Source: Rhizobiales bacterium Ga0077525 (GTDB taxonomy: Bacteria; Pseudomonadota; Alphaproteobacteria; Rhizobiales; Xanthobacteraceae). From it: a DNA stretch of 61,701 nucleotides. Positions 1 through 9,541 of this stretch are shown one piece after another (the first letter of the stretch is position 1; each line of letters begins with the position of its first letter). The notes under the pieces are model-generated. The model searched no databases, was not told where the DNA came from, and saw nothing but the letters and a program-made list of their open reading frames with translations. Both the position numbers and the translations under genes were made by a program. The stretch spans positions 1-61,701 of the forward strand of contig LNDS01000034.1 of NCBI GenBank assembly GCA_001464835.1, in the 5' to 3' direction.

Positions 1-37
1 GCGCTTCCGCAAGGCTCAACTGATCCCGCTCCGCCAT
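1..37 (-). CDS. 5' end of an unidentified gene (partial)
   Basis: An ATG on the minus strand at 37 is preceded by a strong ribosome binding site (GGGAGG, five bases upstream) and reads M-A-E-R-D-Q-L-S-L-A-E-A before the window ends. It is divergent from accA. Twelve residues are too few to name a product. In related genomes xerD often neighbours accA, and the L-S-L-A-E-A start also recalls the YcaQ winged-helix family, but both are guesses. Confidence 0.5.
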   Translation of the reverse strand, partial: MAERDQLSLAEA

Positions 38-90
38 CTCTGCCTCCCATCCGAAAAAGGCAGTGAATCACAGGCAGCGAATTACGCAAC

Positions 91-207
91 GATCCCCTTG
101 GGGGGAGAGGGTTGGGGTGAGGGGGCAAGTGACTTGAGTTGGGTCCATAACCCCTCACCCGAACCGCTTCGCGGTTCGACCTCTCCCTATGGGAGAGGTG
201 AAGAGCA
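91..207. repeat. intergenic inverted repeat, family A copy 1
   Basis: The left arm is a G-rich run with GGGGTGAGGGG near 114-125 and the right arm carries CCCCTCACCC near 150-159, followed by two hairpins: AACCGCTTCGCGGTT and CTCTCCCTATGGGAGAG. The right end (CTCCCTATGGGAGAGGTGAA) recurs at 21383-21402, so this is a dispersed repeat family. It lies between divergent genes and contains no credible reading frame. Confidence 0.8.
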
Positions 208-442
208 ACGGCATCGTTAAATGGGCGCGAAAAGGGGACTTTGAAGCGGGAAACCGGCCGACCCAGCGCAATTGCGGCTAAAACCCGATATCGGTGGCGG
301 CGGTATTGACTGAAATCTTAGGGTTTGCCGCGCAACCTTGCGGCCGCTTGACTTACCCACCTCGCAGGGGCCAGTTGCGGCGAGCAATCCGGGCCCCATT
401 TAAATTCACATCATCAAACCTATCAACGCGACGAACCAACCT
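208..442. other. accA upstream region without a gene
   Basis: This stretch separates the repeat from accA. It becomes AT-richer just before the gene (TTTAAATTCACATC near 400) and presumably holds the accA promoter. I could not fix a -35/-10 pair, and the ribosome binding site before 443 is weak. Confidence 0.4.
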
Positions 443-1411
443 ATGCGCAGCTATCTCGACTTTGAAAAACCCGTGGCCGAACTCGAGGCCAAGGTTGAAG
501 AACTGCGCGCCATGGGGGAGACCGACAATGCGGTTTCGGTCACCGACGAGATCGGCCGCCTGGAGGCCAAAGCCGCGCTGGCGTTGAAAGAACTCTATGG
601 CATCCTGACGCCGTGGCAAAAAACGCAGGTCGCGCGCCATCCGCAGCGGCCGCATTGCCTCGACTACGTCAAAGGCCTCCTGACCGAATTCGTGCCGCTG
701 GCCGGCGACCGCAAATTCGGCGACGACGCCGCGATCGTCGGCGGCTTCGGCCGCTTTCGCGGCGAGAGCGTCTGCGTGCTCGGCCACGAAAAGGGCTCCG
801 ACACCGAGAGCCGGCTCAAGCACAATTTCGGCATGGCCAAGCCGGAGGGCTACCGCAAGGCGGTGCGCCTGATGGAAATGGCCGACCGCTTCAACATTCC
901 GGTGCTGACTTTGGTCGACACCGCCGGCGCCTATCCCGGCATCGGCGCCGAGGAACGCGGCCAGGCCGAGGCCATCGCGCGCTCGACCGACGTCTGTCTC
1001 GGTCTCAACGTGCCGAATGTTTCGGTGATCCTCGGCGAAGGCGGTTCCGGCGGCGCCATTGCACTGGCCACCGCCAACAAGGTCTTGATGCTGGAACACG
1101 CGATTTACAGCGTGATTTCGCCGGAAGGCGCGGCCTCTATCCTCTGGCACGACAGTACCAAGGCGCAGGAGGCGGCGACCAACATGAAAATCACCGCCCA
1201 GGACATGGTTCGCTTCGGCGTCATCGACACCATCATCAACGAGCCGACCGGCGGCGCCCACCGTGATCCGGCCGCGACCATCGCCACCACGGCCGACGCC
1301 ATTGCCAAGGCCTTTGCCGAGCTGCGTCCGCTCGACCGCGACGGCATCCGCAAGCAGCGGCGCGAGAAATTCCTCGCCATGGGCCGCGTCGCGGCGCGGC
1401 CGACGGTTTAA
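443..1411 (+). CDS. accA: acetyl-CoA carboxylase carboxyltransferase subunit alpha
   Basis: The alpha subunit of the carboxyltransferase, which with AccD moves the carboxyl group from carboxybiotin on AccB to acetyl-CoA, forming malonyl-CoA for fatty acid synthesis in the cytoplasm. The 322 residues match the usual length (about 320). The N-terminus ([10 protein letters not shown]) is the family's typical opening, followed by the L-T-P-W-Q/R-H-P-Q-R-P region and the crotonase-like core with D-T-A-G-A-Y-P-G near residues 152-160 and G-E-G-G-S-G-G-A. It stands alone here, divergent from the partial gene at the left edge. AccD, AccB and AccC are not in the window. Confidence 0.97.
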   Translation: MRSYLDFEKPVAELEAKVEELRAMGETDNAVSVTDEIGRLEAKAALALKELYGILTPWQKTQVARHPQRPHCLDYVKGLLTEFVPLAGDRKFGDDAAIVGGFGRFRGESVCVLGHEKGSDTESRLKHNFGMAKPEGYRKAVRLMEMADRFNIPVLTLVDTAGAYPGIGAEERGQAEAIARSTDVCLGLNVPNVSVILGEGGSGGAIALATANKVLMLEHAIYSVISPEGAASILWHDSTKAQEAATNMKITAQDMVRFGVIDTIINEPTGGAHRDPAATIATTADAIAKAFAELRPLDRDGIRKQRREKFLAMGRVAARPTV

Positions 1412-1583
1412 GGCGGCCCCCGGCCAGGCCCAGGTTCCCGGAAATTCCGCCTTGCGCCCATTTAGGTCCGGTTTACCATAGGGTTACGCCTTGGCCGGCA
1501 TACTGGGGTTTGCCTTGCGGATGCCACATCTTATGGATAACGATGTCTCAATCTGAGCCCGCCCGCACGGGGAGTTTCGCGTT

Positions 1584-3113
1584 TTGAGCCGATCCTATCT
1601 CCGAGCGTTGCTGGCATCCGCGGCTGTTGCCGCGGCCATTACCCTTGCCGGCTGCAATCCGAGCGACGTGACCAGCGGCCGCGCCCACGCGCCGCTGTCG
1701 GAAAAGACGCTCGCCGAAATCGCCGCCAAGAACATGGACAAGGAATCGCCGATCCTCGCCCGCATCTTCAAGGAAGAAGCGGAGATGGAGATCTGGAAGC
1801 AGAACCGCGACGGCCAATACGCGCTGCTGAAGACCTATCCAATCTGCCGCTGGTCGGGCGATCTCGGCCCCAAGAAGAAGGAAGGCGACCGTCAAGCGCC
1901 GGAAGGCTTCTATACGATCACGCCGGGGCAGATGAACCCAGCCTCGAATTATTATCTCGCCTTCAACACCGGCTTCCCGAACGCTTACGACCGCGCTTGG
2001 GGCTACACCGGTTCGGAATTGATGGTGCATGGCGACTGCTCGTCGCGCGGCTGCTACGCGATGACCGACGAGCAGATCCAGGAAATCTACGCGCTGGCGC
2101 GCGAGTCGTTCTTCGGCGGGCAGAAGGCGTTCCAGTTGCAGGCCATGCCGTTCCGCATGACCGCGCTGAACATGGCCAAGCATCGCAACAATCCGAACTT
2201 CGCGTTCTGGAAAATGCTCAAGGAAGGCTACGACCACTTCGAAGCCTCAAAGCAGGAACCGAAGGTCGCGGTCTGCGAGAGGCGCTACGTGTTCGATCCG
2301 GCGCAGCCGGACAATGCGTCGAAGCCGCTCAAGTTCGACGCCAAGGGCAAATGCCCGGTTTACGAACTAGACAAGAACATCGCCGACCTCGTGCTCGATC
2401 ATAAACGCAACGAACAAATCCAAATGGCGCAACATATCGCGCAAGGTGTCGCCACCGTGCCGATGCGCCACGGCATCGACGGCGGCATGAACCCGGTGTT
2501 CACCGAAAAGCTGGGCACTCAGGAAGGTTACGACAGCAAGGGCCGGCCGATTCAGGTCGCCATCGCGCCCGGCGCGTTGCCGCGCACACCGAATGCGCCG
2601 GCGCCGACCCAGATCGTCTCGGTGCCGCAGCCGGCGCCGACCGCCGCGGACGAGCCGGTGCTGGCAAGCCTGGCAACGCCGCGCGCCGGTCTGTTTGGCG
2701 TGCTCGGTGTCTCGCAAGCGCAAGCGCAGCCGGTTCAGGCTCAGCCGGCCCAGGCGCAACCCGTTACCGTCGCGGCGGCGCCATCGCGCCAGCCATTCGC
2801 GCTGCGCGGTTCGTCCGCTGCGATTCCGAAACCGAAGCCTGCCACGATCGTTGCTGCGCCGGCCGCGCCGGAAAAGCCGCCTCAGCAAGTGGCCCAACCC
2901 CCGCAGCCGAAAACCGCGGCACCCGAACCCGCACGGCAGCGCACCGCCAGCGCCGCCAAAGGCGACGTTGCCAACGACGCCTCGCGCGACGACCCGCCGC
3001 AACTACGTACCGCTTTCTCGGCGGCGCCGCCGGCGAACAATGGCGTTCTGGCTGGCGCGCAACCGCCGGTGCCGGCCGGCTCTTTCGAAAGCCGCTGGTC
3101 AGGCTTCCGCTAA
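1584..3113 (+). CDS. lipoprotein L,D-transpeptidase (YkuD/YafK type)
   Basis: A 509-residue envelope protein. It opens with a TTG start and a lipoprotein signal ending L-A-G-C at about residue 23, so it should be lipid-anchored. The catalytic domain (about residues 40-250) is YkuD-like: the motif H-G-D-C-S-S-R-G-C-Y-A-M near residues 149-160 contains the histidine and nucleophilic cysteine of L,D-transpeptidases, which form 3-3 peptidoglycan crosslinks or attach or remove envelope proteins. The last roughly 180 residues are low-complexity, rich in Ala, Pro and Gln with A-Q-P-V/A-Q-A repeats, probably a flexible tether. The exact reaction cannot be told from sequence. A TTG start is favoured because it gives the complete lipobox signal. 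Confidence 0.88.
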   Translation: MSRSYLRALLASAAVAAAITLAGCNPSDVTSGRAHAPLSEKTLAEIAAKNMDKESPILARIFKEEAEMEIWKQNRDGQYALLKTYPICRWSGDLGPKKKEGDRQAPEGFYTITPGQMNPASNYYLAFNTGFPNAYDRAWGYTGSELMVHGDCSSRGCYAMTDEQIQEIYALARESFFGGQKAFQLQAMPFRMTALNMAKHRNNPNFAFWKMLKEGYDHFEASKQEPKVAVCERRYVFDPAQPDNASKPLKFDAKGKCPVYELDKNIADLVLDHKRNEQIQMAQHIAQGVATVPMRHGIDGGMNPVFTEKLGTQEGYDSKGRPIQVAIAPGALPRTPNAPAPTQIVSVPQPAPTAADEPVLASLATPRAGLFGVLGVSQAQAQPVQAQPAQAQPVTVAAAPSRQPFALRGSSAAIPKPKPATIVAAPAAPEKPPQQVAQPPQPKTAAPEPARQRTASAAKGDVANDASRDDPPQLRTAFSAAPPANNGVLAGAQPPVPAGSFESRWSGFR

Positions 3114-3146
3114 CAGCGGTTAAGTATTCCGAACTACACTGCGGCC

Positions 3147-3398
3147 ATGGACTGCTTCGTTTACGTTCTCGGCTGCCGCCATAAGGACCGCACCCTCACT
3201 TATGTCGGGTGGACCAATGACGTGCAGCGCCGCCTTGCCCAGCATAATTCCGGCAAAGGCGCGCGCTCGACGCGGGGACGAAGCTGGGTGCTGTTGCATT
3301 CGGAATCATTTCCATCGCGCAACGAAGCGATGAGCCGCGAGTGGCACTTGAAACGCGAACGCGTTTTCCGGAAAAAATTGGCGCAGCGGGTCAAGTAG
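3147..3398 (+). CDS. GIY-YIG domain protein, single domain
   Basis: An 83-residue protein made of one GIY-YIG nuclease-like domain (family of E. coli YhbQ). The motif appears as V-Y-V-L-G-C ... T-Y-V-G-W-T-N-D, followed by R-R-L-A-Q-H-N and a C-terminal E-W-H-L-K-R lysine-rich segment. In this family the Tyr pair, the Arg of the helix and a Glu form the active site. Standalone members are common in alphaproteobacteria and their role (DNA processing or repair) is poorly defined. It starts 33 bases after the transpeptidase and ends three bases before the stop of the convergent kinase gene. Confidence 0.9.
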   Translation: MDCFVYVLGCRHKDRTLTYVGWTNDVQRRLAQHNSGKGARSTRGRSWVLLHSESFPSRNEAMSREWHLKRERVFRKKLAQRVK

Positions 3399-3401
3399 CG
3401 C

Positions 3402-4484
3402 CTACTCCGCGTCTTCCCACGCCTTCCGATCCTTGAACACAGTTCGCCGCTTGGCCGAATTGACGGTGGGGATCGTCAATTGCCAATTGAGCCCCTCCGG
3501 CTCGAAAGCCATTTGCAAGTCGCCCTCGAGCGCGCGCGCCACGATGCGGTCGAACACGACATGGCCGAAGCCATTGCGCGACGGCGCGACGACGGCCGGA
3601 CCGCCCCGCTCGATCCACGTTAATCGCAGTCTTTCCGGCGCGTCGCCGAACGGCGGTTCGATCGCCCACGACACTGCGACCTTGCCGCTCAAAACCGACA
3701 GCGAGCCGTGCTTGACCGCATTGGTGGCCAGTTCATGCAGGGCGAGCCCGATCGACTCGGTCGTTTGCGGATTGAGAAACACATCGGGACCCGACAGCGA
3801 TATGGCCGAACCATCCGCTGCCGCGAACACGCCGAGCTGATCGCGCAACAGATCGGCAAGCGAAGCGCCTTTCCAGTTCTGCGTCACCAGCAGATCGTGC
3901 GATGCCGCCAGGCCTTGCAAACGCTTGGTGAAGCTCTCCTGGAATTCCTCGATCGTGTCGGAGCGGCGGCCGGTCTGCGACGCAATGGCCTGAATGACCG
4001 CGAGCAGATTCTTGCCGCGATGCGTCAGTTCGCGCAGCAGCTGGTGGATGTGCTCTTCGGCGTTCTTGCGGTCTGTAATGTCGGCGACGACGTGAACCAG
4101 CCGTTGTGGCTTGCCGCTGGCGTCGCGCGAAACGACCTGACCGCCGCCGGACACCCAGCGGATGCTGCCGTCGGGCCGCAGGATCCGGTATTCGACGGGG
4201 AACCAGTCCTGGTTCTCGGCCAGATCGTACACTTTGGTGACGAGGTGGCGGTCGTCGGGATGAACCGCTTGCCGGAATTCGTCATCGTCGCCGCCGAGGC
4301 GGCCGATGCCATCCTTCAGTTTGATGCCGAACAACGCCATGCTTTCTTCGCGCCAGATCCGGGTGCGCGTCGGCACATCGGTTTCCCAGTGCACCAGACG
4401 GCCGGCCATCAGCGCGTAGCGGTAACGCTCTTCGCTGCGGGCGAGTTCTTCGGTCTTGCGCTGCAGGTCTTCGTGGGTCGGCAT
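3402..4484 (-). CDS. PAS domain HWE-family sensor histidine kinase
   Basis: A cytoplasmic sensor kinase of 360 residues with no membrane segment. Residues about 19-137 form a PAS fold (PAS_3 type) ending in the PAC motif V-H-V-V-A-D-I-T-D-R-K. The phospho-acceptor helix follows (E-L-T-H-R-G-K-N-L-L near residue 155), and the ATPase has the HWE signature with L-H-E-L-A-T-N-A-V-K-H-G. Such kinases usually phosphorylate single-domain receivers or the PhyR general stress regulator. No response regulator is adjacent, so the partner is unknown. The ATG at 4484 is chosen; a TTG nine bases upstream is possible and neither has a good ribosome binding site. Confidence 0.92.
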   Translation of the reverse strand: MPTHEDLQRKTEELARSEERYRYALMAGRLVHWETDVPTRTRIWREESMALFGIKLKDGIGRLGGDDDEFRQAVHPDDRHLVTKVYDLAENQDWFPVEYRILRPDGSIRWVSGGGQVVSRDASGKPQRLVHVVADITDRKNAEEHIHQLLRELTHRGKNLLAVIQAIASQTGRRSDTIEEFQESFTKRLQGLAASHDLLVTQNWKGASLADLLRDQLGVFAAADGSAISLSGPDVFLNPQTTESIGLALHELATNAVKHGSLSVLSGKVAVSWAIEPPFGDAPERLRLTWIERGGPAVVAPSRNGFGHVVFDRIVARALEGDLQMAFEPEGLNWQLTIPTVNSAKRRTVFKDRKAWEDAE

Positions 4485-4531
4485 AGACGGCAAGTATAGC
4501 GCGCGACGCTTCGGCTGACAGGGAAAAGCGG

Positions 4532-4795
4532 TCAGTGCGGCAGCGCCGGTCCATCGCCTGCGGCGATCTGGCGCGACAGGTCAATGATCTGCTGCTCGAC
4601 CTCGCCCTGCCGGTTGGTGAGGTCGAGATATTGCCGCGTCAACGCGCCATTCGGCGCCCAGTCGCCGGTCTTGCGCTGCTCGGGCGCTGCATCCGCCATG
4701 TCGGCGATCAACTCTTCGATCTTGGCGTCGAGTTCGCCGCGCTCGTGCGTCAGTTCGGACAGCAAGGTTTCGAGATCGGCGGTTTTCTTGCTCAT
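4532..4795 (-). CDS. small coiled-coil hypothetical protein
   Basis: An 87-residue acidic soluble protein, starting M-S-K-K-T-A-D-L. Two helical stretches rich in Leu, Glu and Gln (about residues 5-35 and 55-75: L-T-H-E-R-G-E-L-D-A-K-I and Q-G-E-V-E-Q-Q-I-I) look like a short coiled coil. I do not recognise the family. It begins ten bases after the YccF gene, so the two are probably co-transcribed. A longer upstream frame would overlap the YccF coding end, so the shorter start is preferred. Confidence 0.7.
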   Translation of the reverse strand: MSKKTADLETLLSELTHERGELDAKIEELIADMADAAPEQRKTGDWAPNGALTRQYLDLTNRQGEVEQQIIDLSRQIAAGDGPALPH

Positions 4796-4805
4796 GGCAT
4801 CAAAC

Positions 4806-5210
4806 TCAAGCTGGAACGATGACTTTGCCGATCGGCCATAGCGCAATCCCGGCCAGCTTCAAATGCGCCCAGGCAAAGGGAATGCCGATAATGGTGATGG
4901 CGAGCAGGATGGCGGTGACGAGATGGCCGAGCGCCAGCCACCAGCCGGCCAGGACGAACCAGACGATGTTGCCGAGCAAGCCGAAGGCGCCGGTGCCGAT
5001 ATCCTCGCGGCCGAAATATTCGTCGCGCGACACCGCCTTCTGGCCGAACGGAAACAACGTATAGGCGGCGATGGTGAAAGCCGCGCGCGCCCAGGGCAGG
5101 CCGATGATGGTGATGGCCATGATCACCGCGGCAATGGCCCAGCCGACCGCCATCCAGAAGCCGCCGCAGACGATCCACAAAATGTTGAGCAGCAAAGATA
5201 CCGGCCCCAT
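4806..5210 (-). CDS. YccF domain membrane protein
   Basis: A 134-residue inner-membrane protein with two copies of the YccF domain. Each pairs hydrophobic helices with the motif I-T-I-I-G-[LI]-P (about residues 33-39 and 104-110), and the linker has F-P-F-G-Q-K and a paired W-P-I-G-K near the C-terminus. Four membrane segments are likely. The function of the family is unknown. The start at 5210 begins with M-G-P-V-S-L-L-L-N-I-L-W, the family's usual N-terminus; the longer upstream frame is not homologous. Confidence 0.9.
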   Translation of the reverse strand: MGPVSLLLNILWIVCGGFWMAVGWAIAAVIMAITIIGLPWARAAFTIAAYTLFPFGQKAVSRDEYFGREDIGTGAFGLLGNIVWFVLAGWWLALGHLVTAILLAITIIGIPFAWAHLKLAGIALWPIGKVIVPA

Positions 5211-5311
5211 GGCGGTCGTTCCCTGAACAAGCCGCCGGTCGCGGAAGCGCCGGGCGGACCCTGCATCAGCTAGTGATGCGCAACGGGTTTTTCCAGAGCC
5301 GCGTGCCCTTA

Positions 5312-6370
5312 TCAGGCGCCGGGATAAACCAGCACGCGGTTTGCCGCGACGGAGAGACGCACCGCCTCGCCTTTCTCGATCTTCCGCGCCGAACGAAAGT
5401 AAAGCTCGGTGCCGTCGCCGGCGCGGCCGGAACAATAGAAATCGTGGCCATGGTATTGCACCGTTTCGACGGTGACCGAGAGCGCGCCATCGGCCGCGAC
5501 CTTGAGATCGTCGGGCCGCACCGCCGCGATGGCCGGCCCATCCGGCGTCGGCTCGACCGGCGTCGCCGGCAGACCGACGCCGCCGATGCTGACGCTCTGC
5601 CCACGGCCGGACGCGGCGGACTGCGTCTTGATCTGATTGCGATAGCCCATGAACTCGGCGACGTCGGCATGCGCCGGGCGGACATACAAGTCCTCCGGCG
5701 TACCGACCTGACGCACTTCACCCGACCGCATCACGACAATGCGGTCGGCCAGCGACAGCGCCTCTTCCTGATCATGCGTGACATAGATCGTCGCCGAGCC
5801 GATCAGGTCGTGAATGCGGCGGATTTCGGCGCGCATCTCAAGCCGCAGCTGGGCGTCGAGATTGGACAACGGCTCGTCCATCAGCACCAAAGGCGGCTCG
5901 ATGACGATGGCGCGGGCGATGGCGACGCGCTGCTGCTGGCCGCCAGAGAGTTCGCCGGGCAGTTTCCCGGCCTGATCGGTCAGCCGCACGATGGCCAGAG
6001 CCTCATCGACCTTGCGATCCAGCTCGGCCTTCGGCCGGTTCTGCATGGCGAGGCCGAAGCCGATATTGTCGCGCACGCTCATGTGCGGAAACAGCGCATA
6101 GTTCTGGAACACCATGCCGAAGCCGCGCTCTTCCGGCTTGAGCCGGTCGATGCGCACTCTGTCGAGCCAGATGCTGCCGCCCGACAACGGCAAAAGGCCG
6201 GCCAGGCAATTCAATGCCGTCGATTTGCCGCAGCCGGACGGACCCAGCAGCGCGATGAATTCGCCACGCCTGACGTTCAGCGTCACGTCCTTGAGGGCGT
6301 TGAGACTCCCGAAAGTGCGGCTCATTCCTTCGAGACGAAGCTCGCGGAAATCGCGGGCGGCGATGGACAT
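5312..6370 (-). CDS. ABC transporter ATP-binding protein (MalK/UgpC/PotA type)
   Basis: The 352-residue ATPase subunit of an importer. Walker [10 protein letters not shown] is at residues 43-51, the signature L-S-G-G-Q-Q-Q at 141-147, Walker B L-V-L-M-D-E at 161-166, with the switch histidine in V-T-H-D-Q-E. Residues after about 235 form an OB/TOBE regulatory domain typical of sugar, iron or polyamine importers. No permease or binding protein is adjacent, so it is an orphan ATPase that may serve a transporter encoded elsewhere. It follows secA on the same strand after about 50 bases, but a shared transcript is uncertain. Confidence 0.93.
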   Translation of the reverse strand: MSIAARDFRELRLEGMSRTFGSLNALKDVTLNVRRGEFIALLGPSGCGKSTALNCLAGLLPLSGGSIWLDRVRIDRLKPEERGFGMVFQNYALFPHMSVRDNIGFGLAMQNRPKAELDRKVDEALAIVRLTDQAGKLPGELSGGQQQRVAIARAIVIEPPLVLMDEPLSNLDAQLRLEMRAEIRRIHDLIGSATIYVTHDQEEALSLADRIVVMRSGEVRQVGTPEDLYVRPAHADVAEFMGYRNQIKTQSAASGRGQSVSIGGVGLPATPVEPTPDGPAIAAVRPDDLKVAADGALSVTVETVQYHGHDFYCSGRAGDGTELYFRSARKIEKGEAVRLSVAANRVLVYPGA

Positions 6371-6419
6371 GGAGACTCGTTTCCCTTGGCGCTCGCCGAC
6401 CGGCCGCTCCGCGACGGCT

Positions 6420-9196
6420 TTAAACGAACCGGCCGTGACAGTGCTTGAATTTCTTGCCCGAGCCGCAGGGACACTCCTCGTTGCGGCCGACCTTGCCCCA
6501 GGTCGTCGGATCCTTGGGATTGCGCGCGACCGAAGCGACCGCGGTATCGCCGCCCATCTGCATCGATGTCGGGGTCAACGGACCTTGCGCCATTTCGTCT
6601 TCGCCAGTACCGGGATTGACGTGGTGCGCTTCCATATAGGGAAGCTGCTGGTTGTCTTCGACCGGCGGCGGCACGATCTCGACGCGCATGAGCTGGCCGG
6701 TGACGACCTCGCGCAGGTTCGACACCATCGCCTCGAACAGGCTGAAGGCTTCCGCCTTGTATTCGTTGAGCGGATCGCGCTGGCCGTAACCACGCAGGCC
6801 GATGACCTGGCGCAGATGCTCGAGCATCACCAGATGCTCGCGCCACAGATGATCGAGCGATTGCAAGAGGATCGACTTCTCGACATAGCGCATGGTCTCG
6901 GGGCCCCATTTGGCCACCTTGCCCGCCATCCATTCGTCGGCGCGCCGCTCGATGCGTTCGCGCACTTCCTCGTCGGCGATGCCTTCTTCCTTGGCCCATT
7001 CCTGAACCGGCAGGTCCAGCGTCAGCACACCTAGAACCGCTTCGTGCAGACCGGCGACGTCCCACTGCTCGGGATAGGCGTTCTCCGGAATGTGCTTGGC
7101 AACCATTTCGTTGATGACCGAATGGCGCATGTCGGCGACGGTCTCATCGACCGACTCGTCGCTCATCAAGTCAACGCGTTGGTCGAAGATGACCTTGCGC
7201 TGGTCGTTCATCACGTCGTCGTATTTCAGCAAGTTCTTGCGGATGTCGAAGTTGCGCGCTTCGACCTTCTGCTGCGCCTTTTCCAGCGCCTTGTTGATCC
7301 ACGGGTGGACGATGGCCTCGTTCTCCTTGAGGCCGAGCTTGGTCAGCATGCCGTCCAGCTTGTCGGAGCCGAAGATGCGCATCAGATCGTCTTCGAGCGA
7401 CAGGAAGAACTTGGAGTGGCCCGGATCGCCCTGACGGCCGGAGCGGCCGCGCAACTGGTTGTCGATGCGGCGGCTCTCGTGACGCTCGGTGCCGAGCACA
7501 TAAAGGCCGCCGGCGGCCAGCGCCTTGTCCTTCAGCTTGGCGATCTGCGCGCGGATTTCGTCGGCGCGCGGGCTATGCTCGCGCTCGGACCAATCCTCGA
7601 TGTCGGCCAGTTCCTGGCGGATGCGCATGTCGGCATTGCCGCCGAGCTGAATGTCGGTGCCGCGGCCGGCCATGTTGGTGGCGATGGTCACCGCGCCGGG
7701 CACGCCAGCCTGCGACACGATGAAGGCTTCCTGCTCGTGGTAGCGCGCGTTGAGGATCGCGAAGTCCTTGTTGTTGGTGGCGACGTCGTCGCCGGAATAA
7801 AGCGACGCGAAGGCCTTCGGGTCGGAGAAGTCATGCGACCGCCATCCGGCCTGGCGCAGCATGTCGGCGAGCTGCTCGGATTTCTCGATCGATGTGGTGC
7901 CGACCAGAACCGGCTGGCCGCGCTTCTTGCAGTCCTCGATCAAGGTGATGATCGCGCGGTATTTCTCGATGGTGGTGCGGTAGACCTCGTCGTCGTCGTC
8001 CTTGCGGATCAGCGGCTTGTTGGTCGGCACTTCCAGCACTTCGAGCTTGTAGATGTCCATGAACTCGTCGGCTTCGGTCAGAGCCGTGCCGGTCATGCCC
8101 GACAGCTTGTTGTACATGCGGAAATAGTTCTGGAAGGTGATCGAGGCCAGCGTCTGGTTTTCCGGCTGGATCGGCTGGTGCTCTTTGGCTTCGAGCGCCT
8201 GATGCAGGCCTTCGGAGTAGCGGCGGCCCGGCATCATGCGGCCGGTGAACTCGTCGATGATGACGACTTCGCCGTTGCGCACGATGTAGTCCTTGTCGCG
8301 CTGGAACAGCTTGTGGGCGCGCAGCGCCTGATTGACGTGATGCACGACCGAGACGTTTTCGACGTCGTAGAGCGACTCGCCCTTCAGTTCGTCGGCGGCG
8401 CGCAGGCGCTGCTCGAGCTTTTCCATGCCGGCTTCGGTCAGCGCCACGGTGCGCTGCTTTTCGTCGACCTCGTAATCGCCCTTGTCGAGCGCCGGGATAT
8501 AGCTGTCGATGGTGTTGTAGAATTCGGAACGGTCGTCGAGCGGGCCGGAGATGATCAAGGGCGTACGCGCTTCGTCGACCAGGATCGAGTCGACTTCGTC
8601 GACGATGGCTCCATCCGGTACTTCATGTTGTCGCGCAGATAGTCGAAGCCGAGTTCGTTATTGGTGGCGTAGGTGACGTCGCAATCGTAAGCAACTTTGC
8701 GCTGGGCGTCGTCGAGGCCGTGGACGATGTTGCCGGTGGTCAGGCCGAGGAAGCCGTAGATCTGGCTCATCCATTCGGCGTCGCGCTTGGCGAGATAGTC
8801 GTTGACGGTGACGACATGCACGCCCCTGCCGGCGAGCGCATTGAGATAGACGGCAAGCGTGGCGACCAAAGTCTTGCCTTCGCCGGTCTTCATTTCGGCG
8901 ATCTTGCCTTCATGCAGGATCATGCCGCCGATGAGCTGAACGTCGAAGTGGCGCTGCCCGATGGTGCGCTTGGCGGCTTCGCGCACGGTGGCGAAAGCCG
9001 GCACCAGGATGTCGTCGAGGGTGACATCGCCTTCGAGCTGCTTCTTGAAGTCGGCGGTGCGCGCCTTGAGGGCCTCGTCGGACAGCGCGGAAACCTCGGC
9101 TTCCAGCGCATTGATCGCGTCCACCCGCGGCTGATAGCTGCGAATCCGCCTTTCGTTGGCAGAACCGAACAGCTTGCGGGCAACAGCGCCGATCAT
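6420..9196 (-). pseudogene. secA: protein translocase ATPase SecA, frame broken by an apparent 28-base deletion
   Basis: SecA drives preproteins through the SecYEG channel. The start at 9196 ([10 protein letters not shown]) has a good AGGAG site. Walker A (M-K-T-G-E-G-K-T) is at residues 102-109. After D-N-M-K-Y-R-M-E the frame shifts: the next nine expected residues (family pattern D-M-V-Q-R-G-H-x-x) plus one base are missing, and [10 protein letters not shown] continues in another frame. The junction lies between 8609 and 8610. The rest is intact to the C-terminal zinc motif [13 protein letters not shown]. Restoring 28 bases gives 934 residues, a normal length. Since SecA is essential and both halves look conserved, an assembly or sequencing error is more likely than a true null allele. 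Confidence 0.9.
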
Positions 9197-9541
9197 CGGT
9201 CGAACTCCTGAATATGGGCCGGACGCTTCTAACACGCCGCCGCGGCCGGATTTGGCTTCCGGCGCTCCGGAAAAGGCACTTTTCGGGCAAATTTAAGCGC
9301 GAACCGCGCCACCGAGCATGGTTATCGGAGAGATAGGAGGGGGTCGGTTTATTGTCAATTGGCGGCCCCAAACGGCCTTAACCACCCCGCACGCCCTTTC
9401 GAGGCTATCCGCAGCCCCGGTTCGTAACGGTCACGCGGACGTTAGGTTCCCCGAGCCGGTCCGCCATTGCAAAGCCGCGATTGTTGGGTGACAAGGACGC
9501 CGTCCCCTCAAGGAGCGGACCATACCCTTTCCAAGGACAGC
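9197..9541. other. secA / foldase divergent intergenic region
   Basis: About 345 bases between the secA start and the divergent foldase start. It must contain both promoters. I see no credible coding frame and no strong inverted repeat in it. The secA ribosome binding site (AGGAG) is at its left edge and an AAGGA element lies just before 9542. Confidence 0.5.

Noticed and set aside
5312..6370. Complete ABC importer operon
   Set aside because: Only the ATPase is present; no permease or binding protein gene is adjacent.
7044..8642. Plus-strand 532-codon frame across secA
   Set aside because: Mirror of the conserved SecA frame; no domain and no ribosome binding site.
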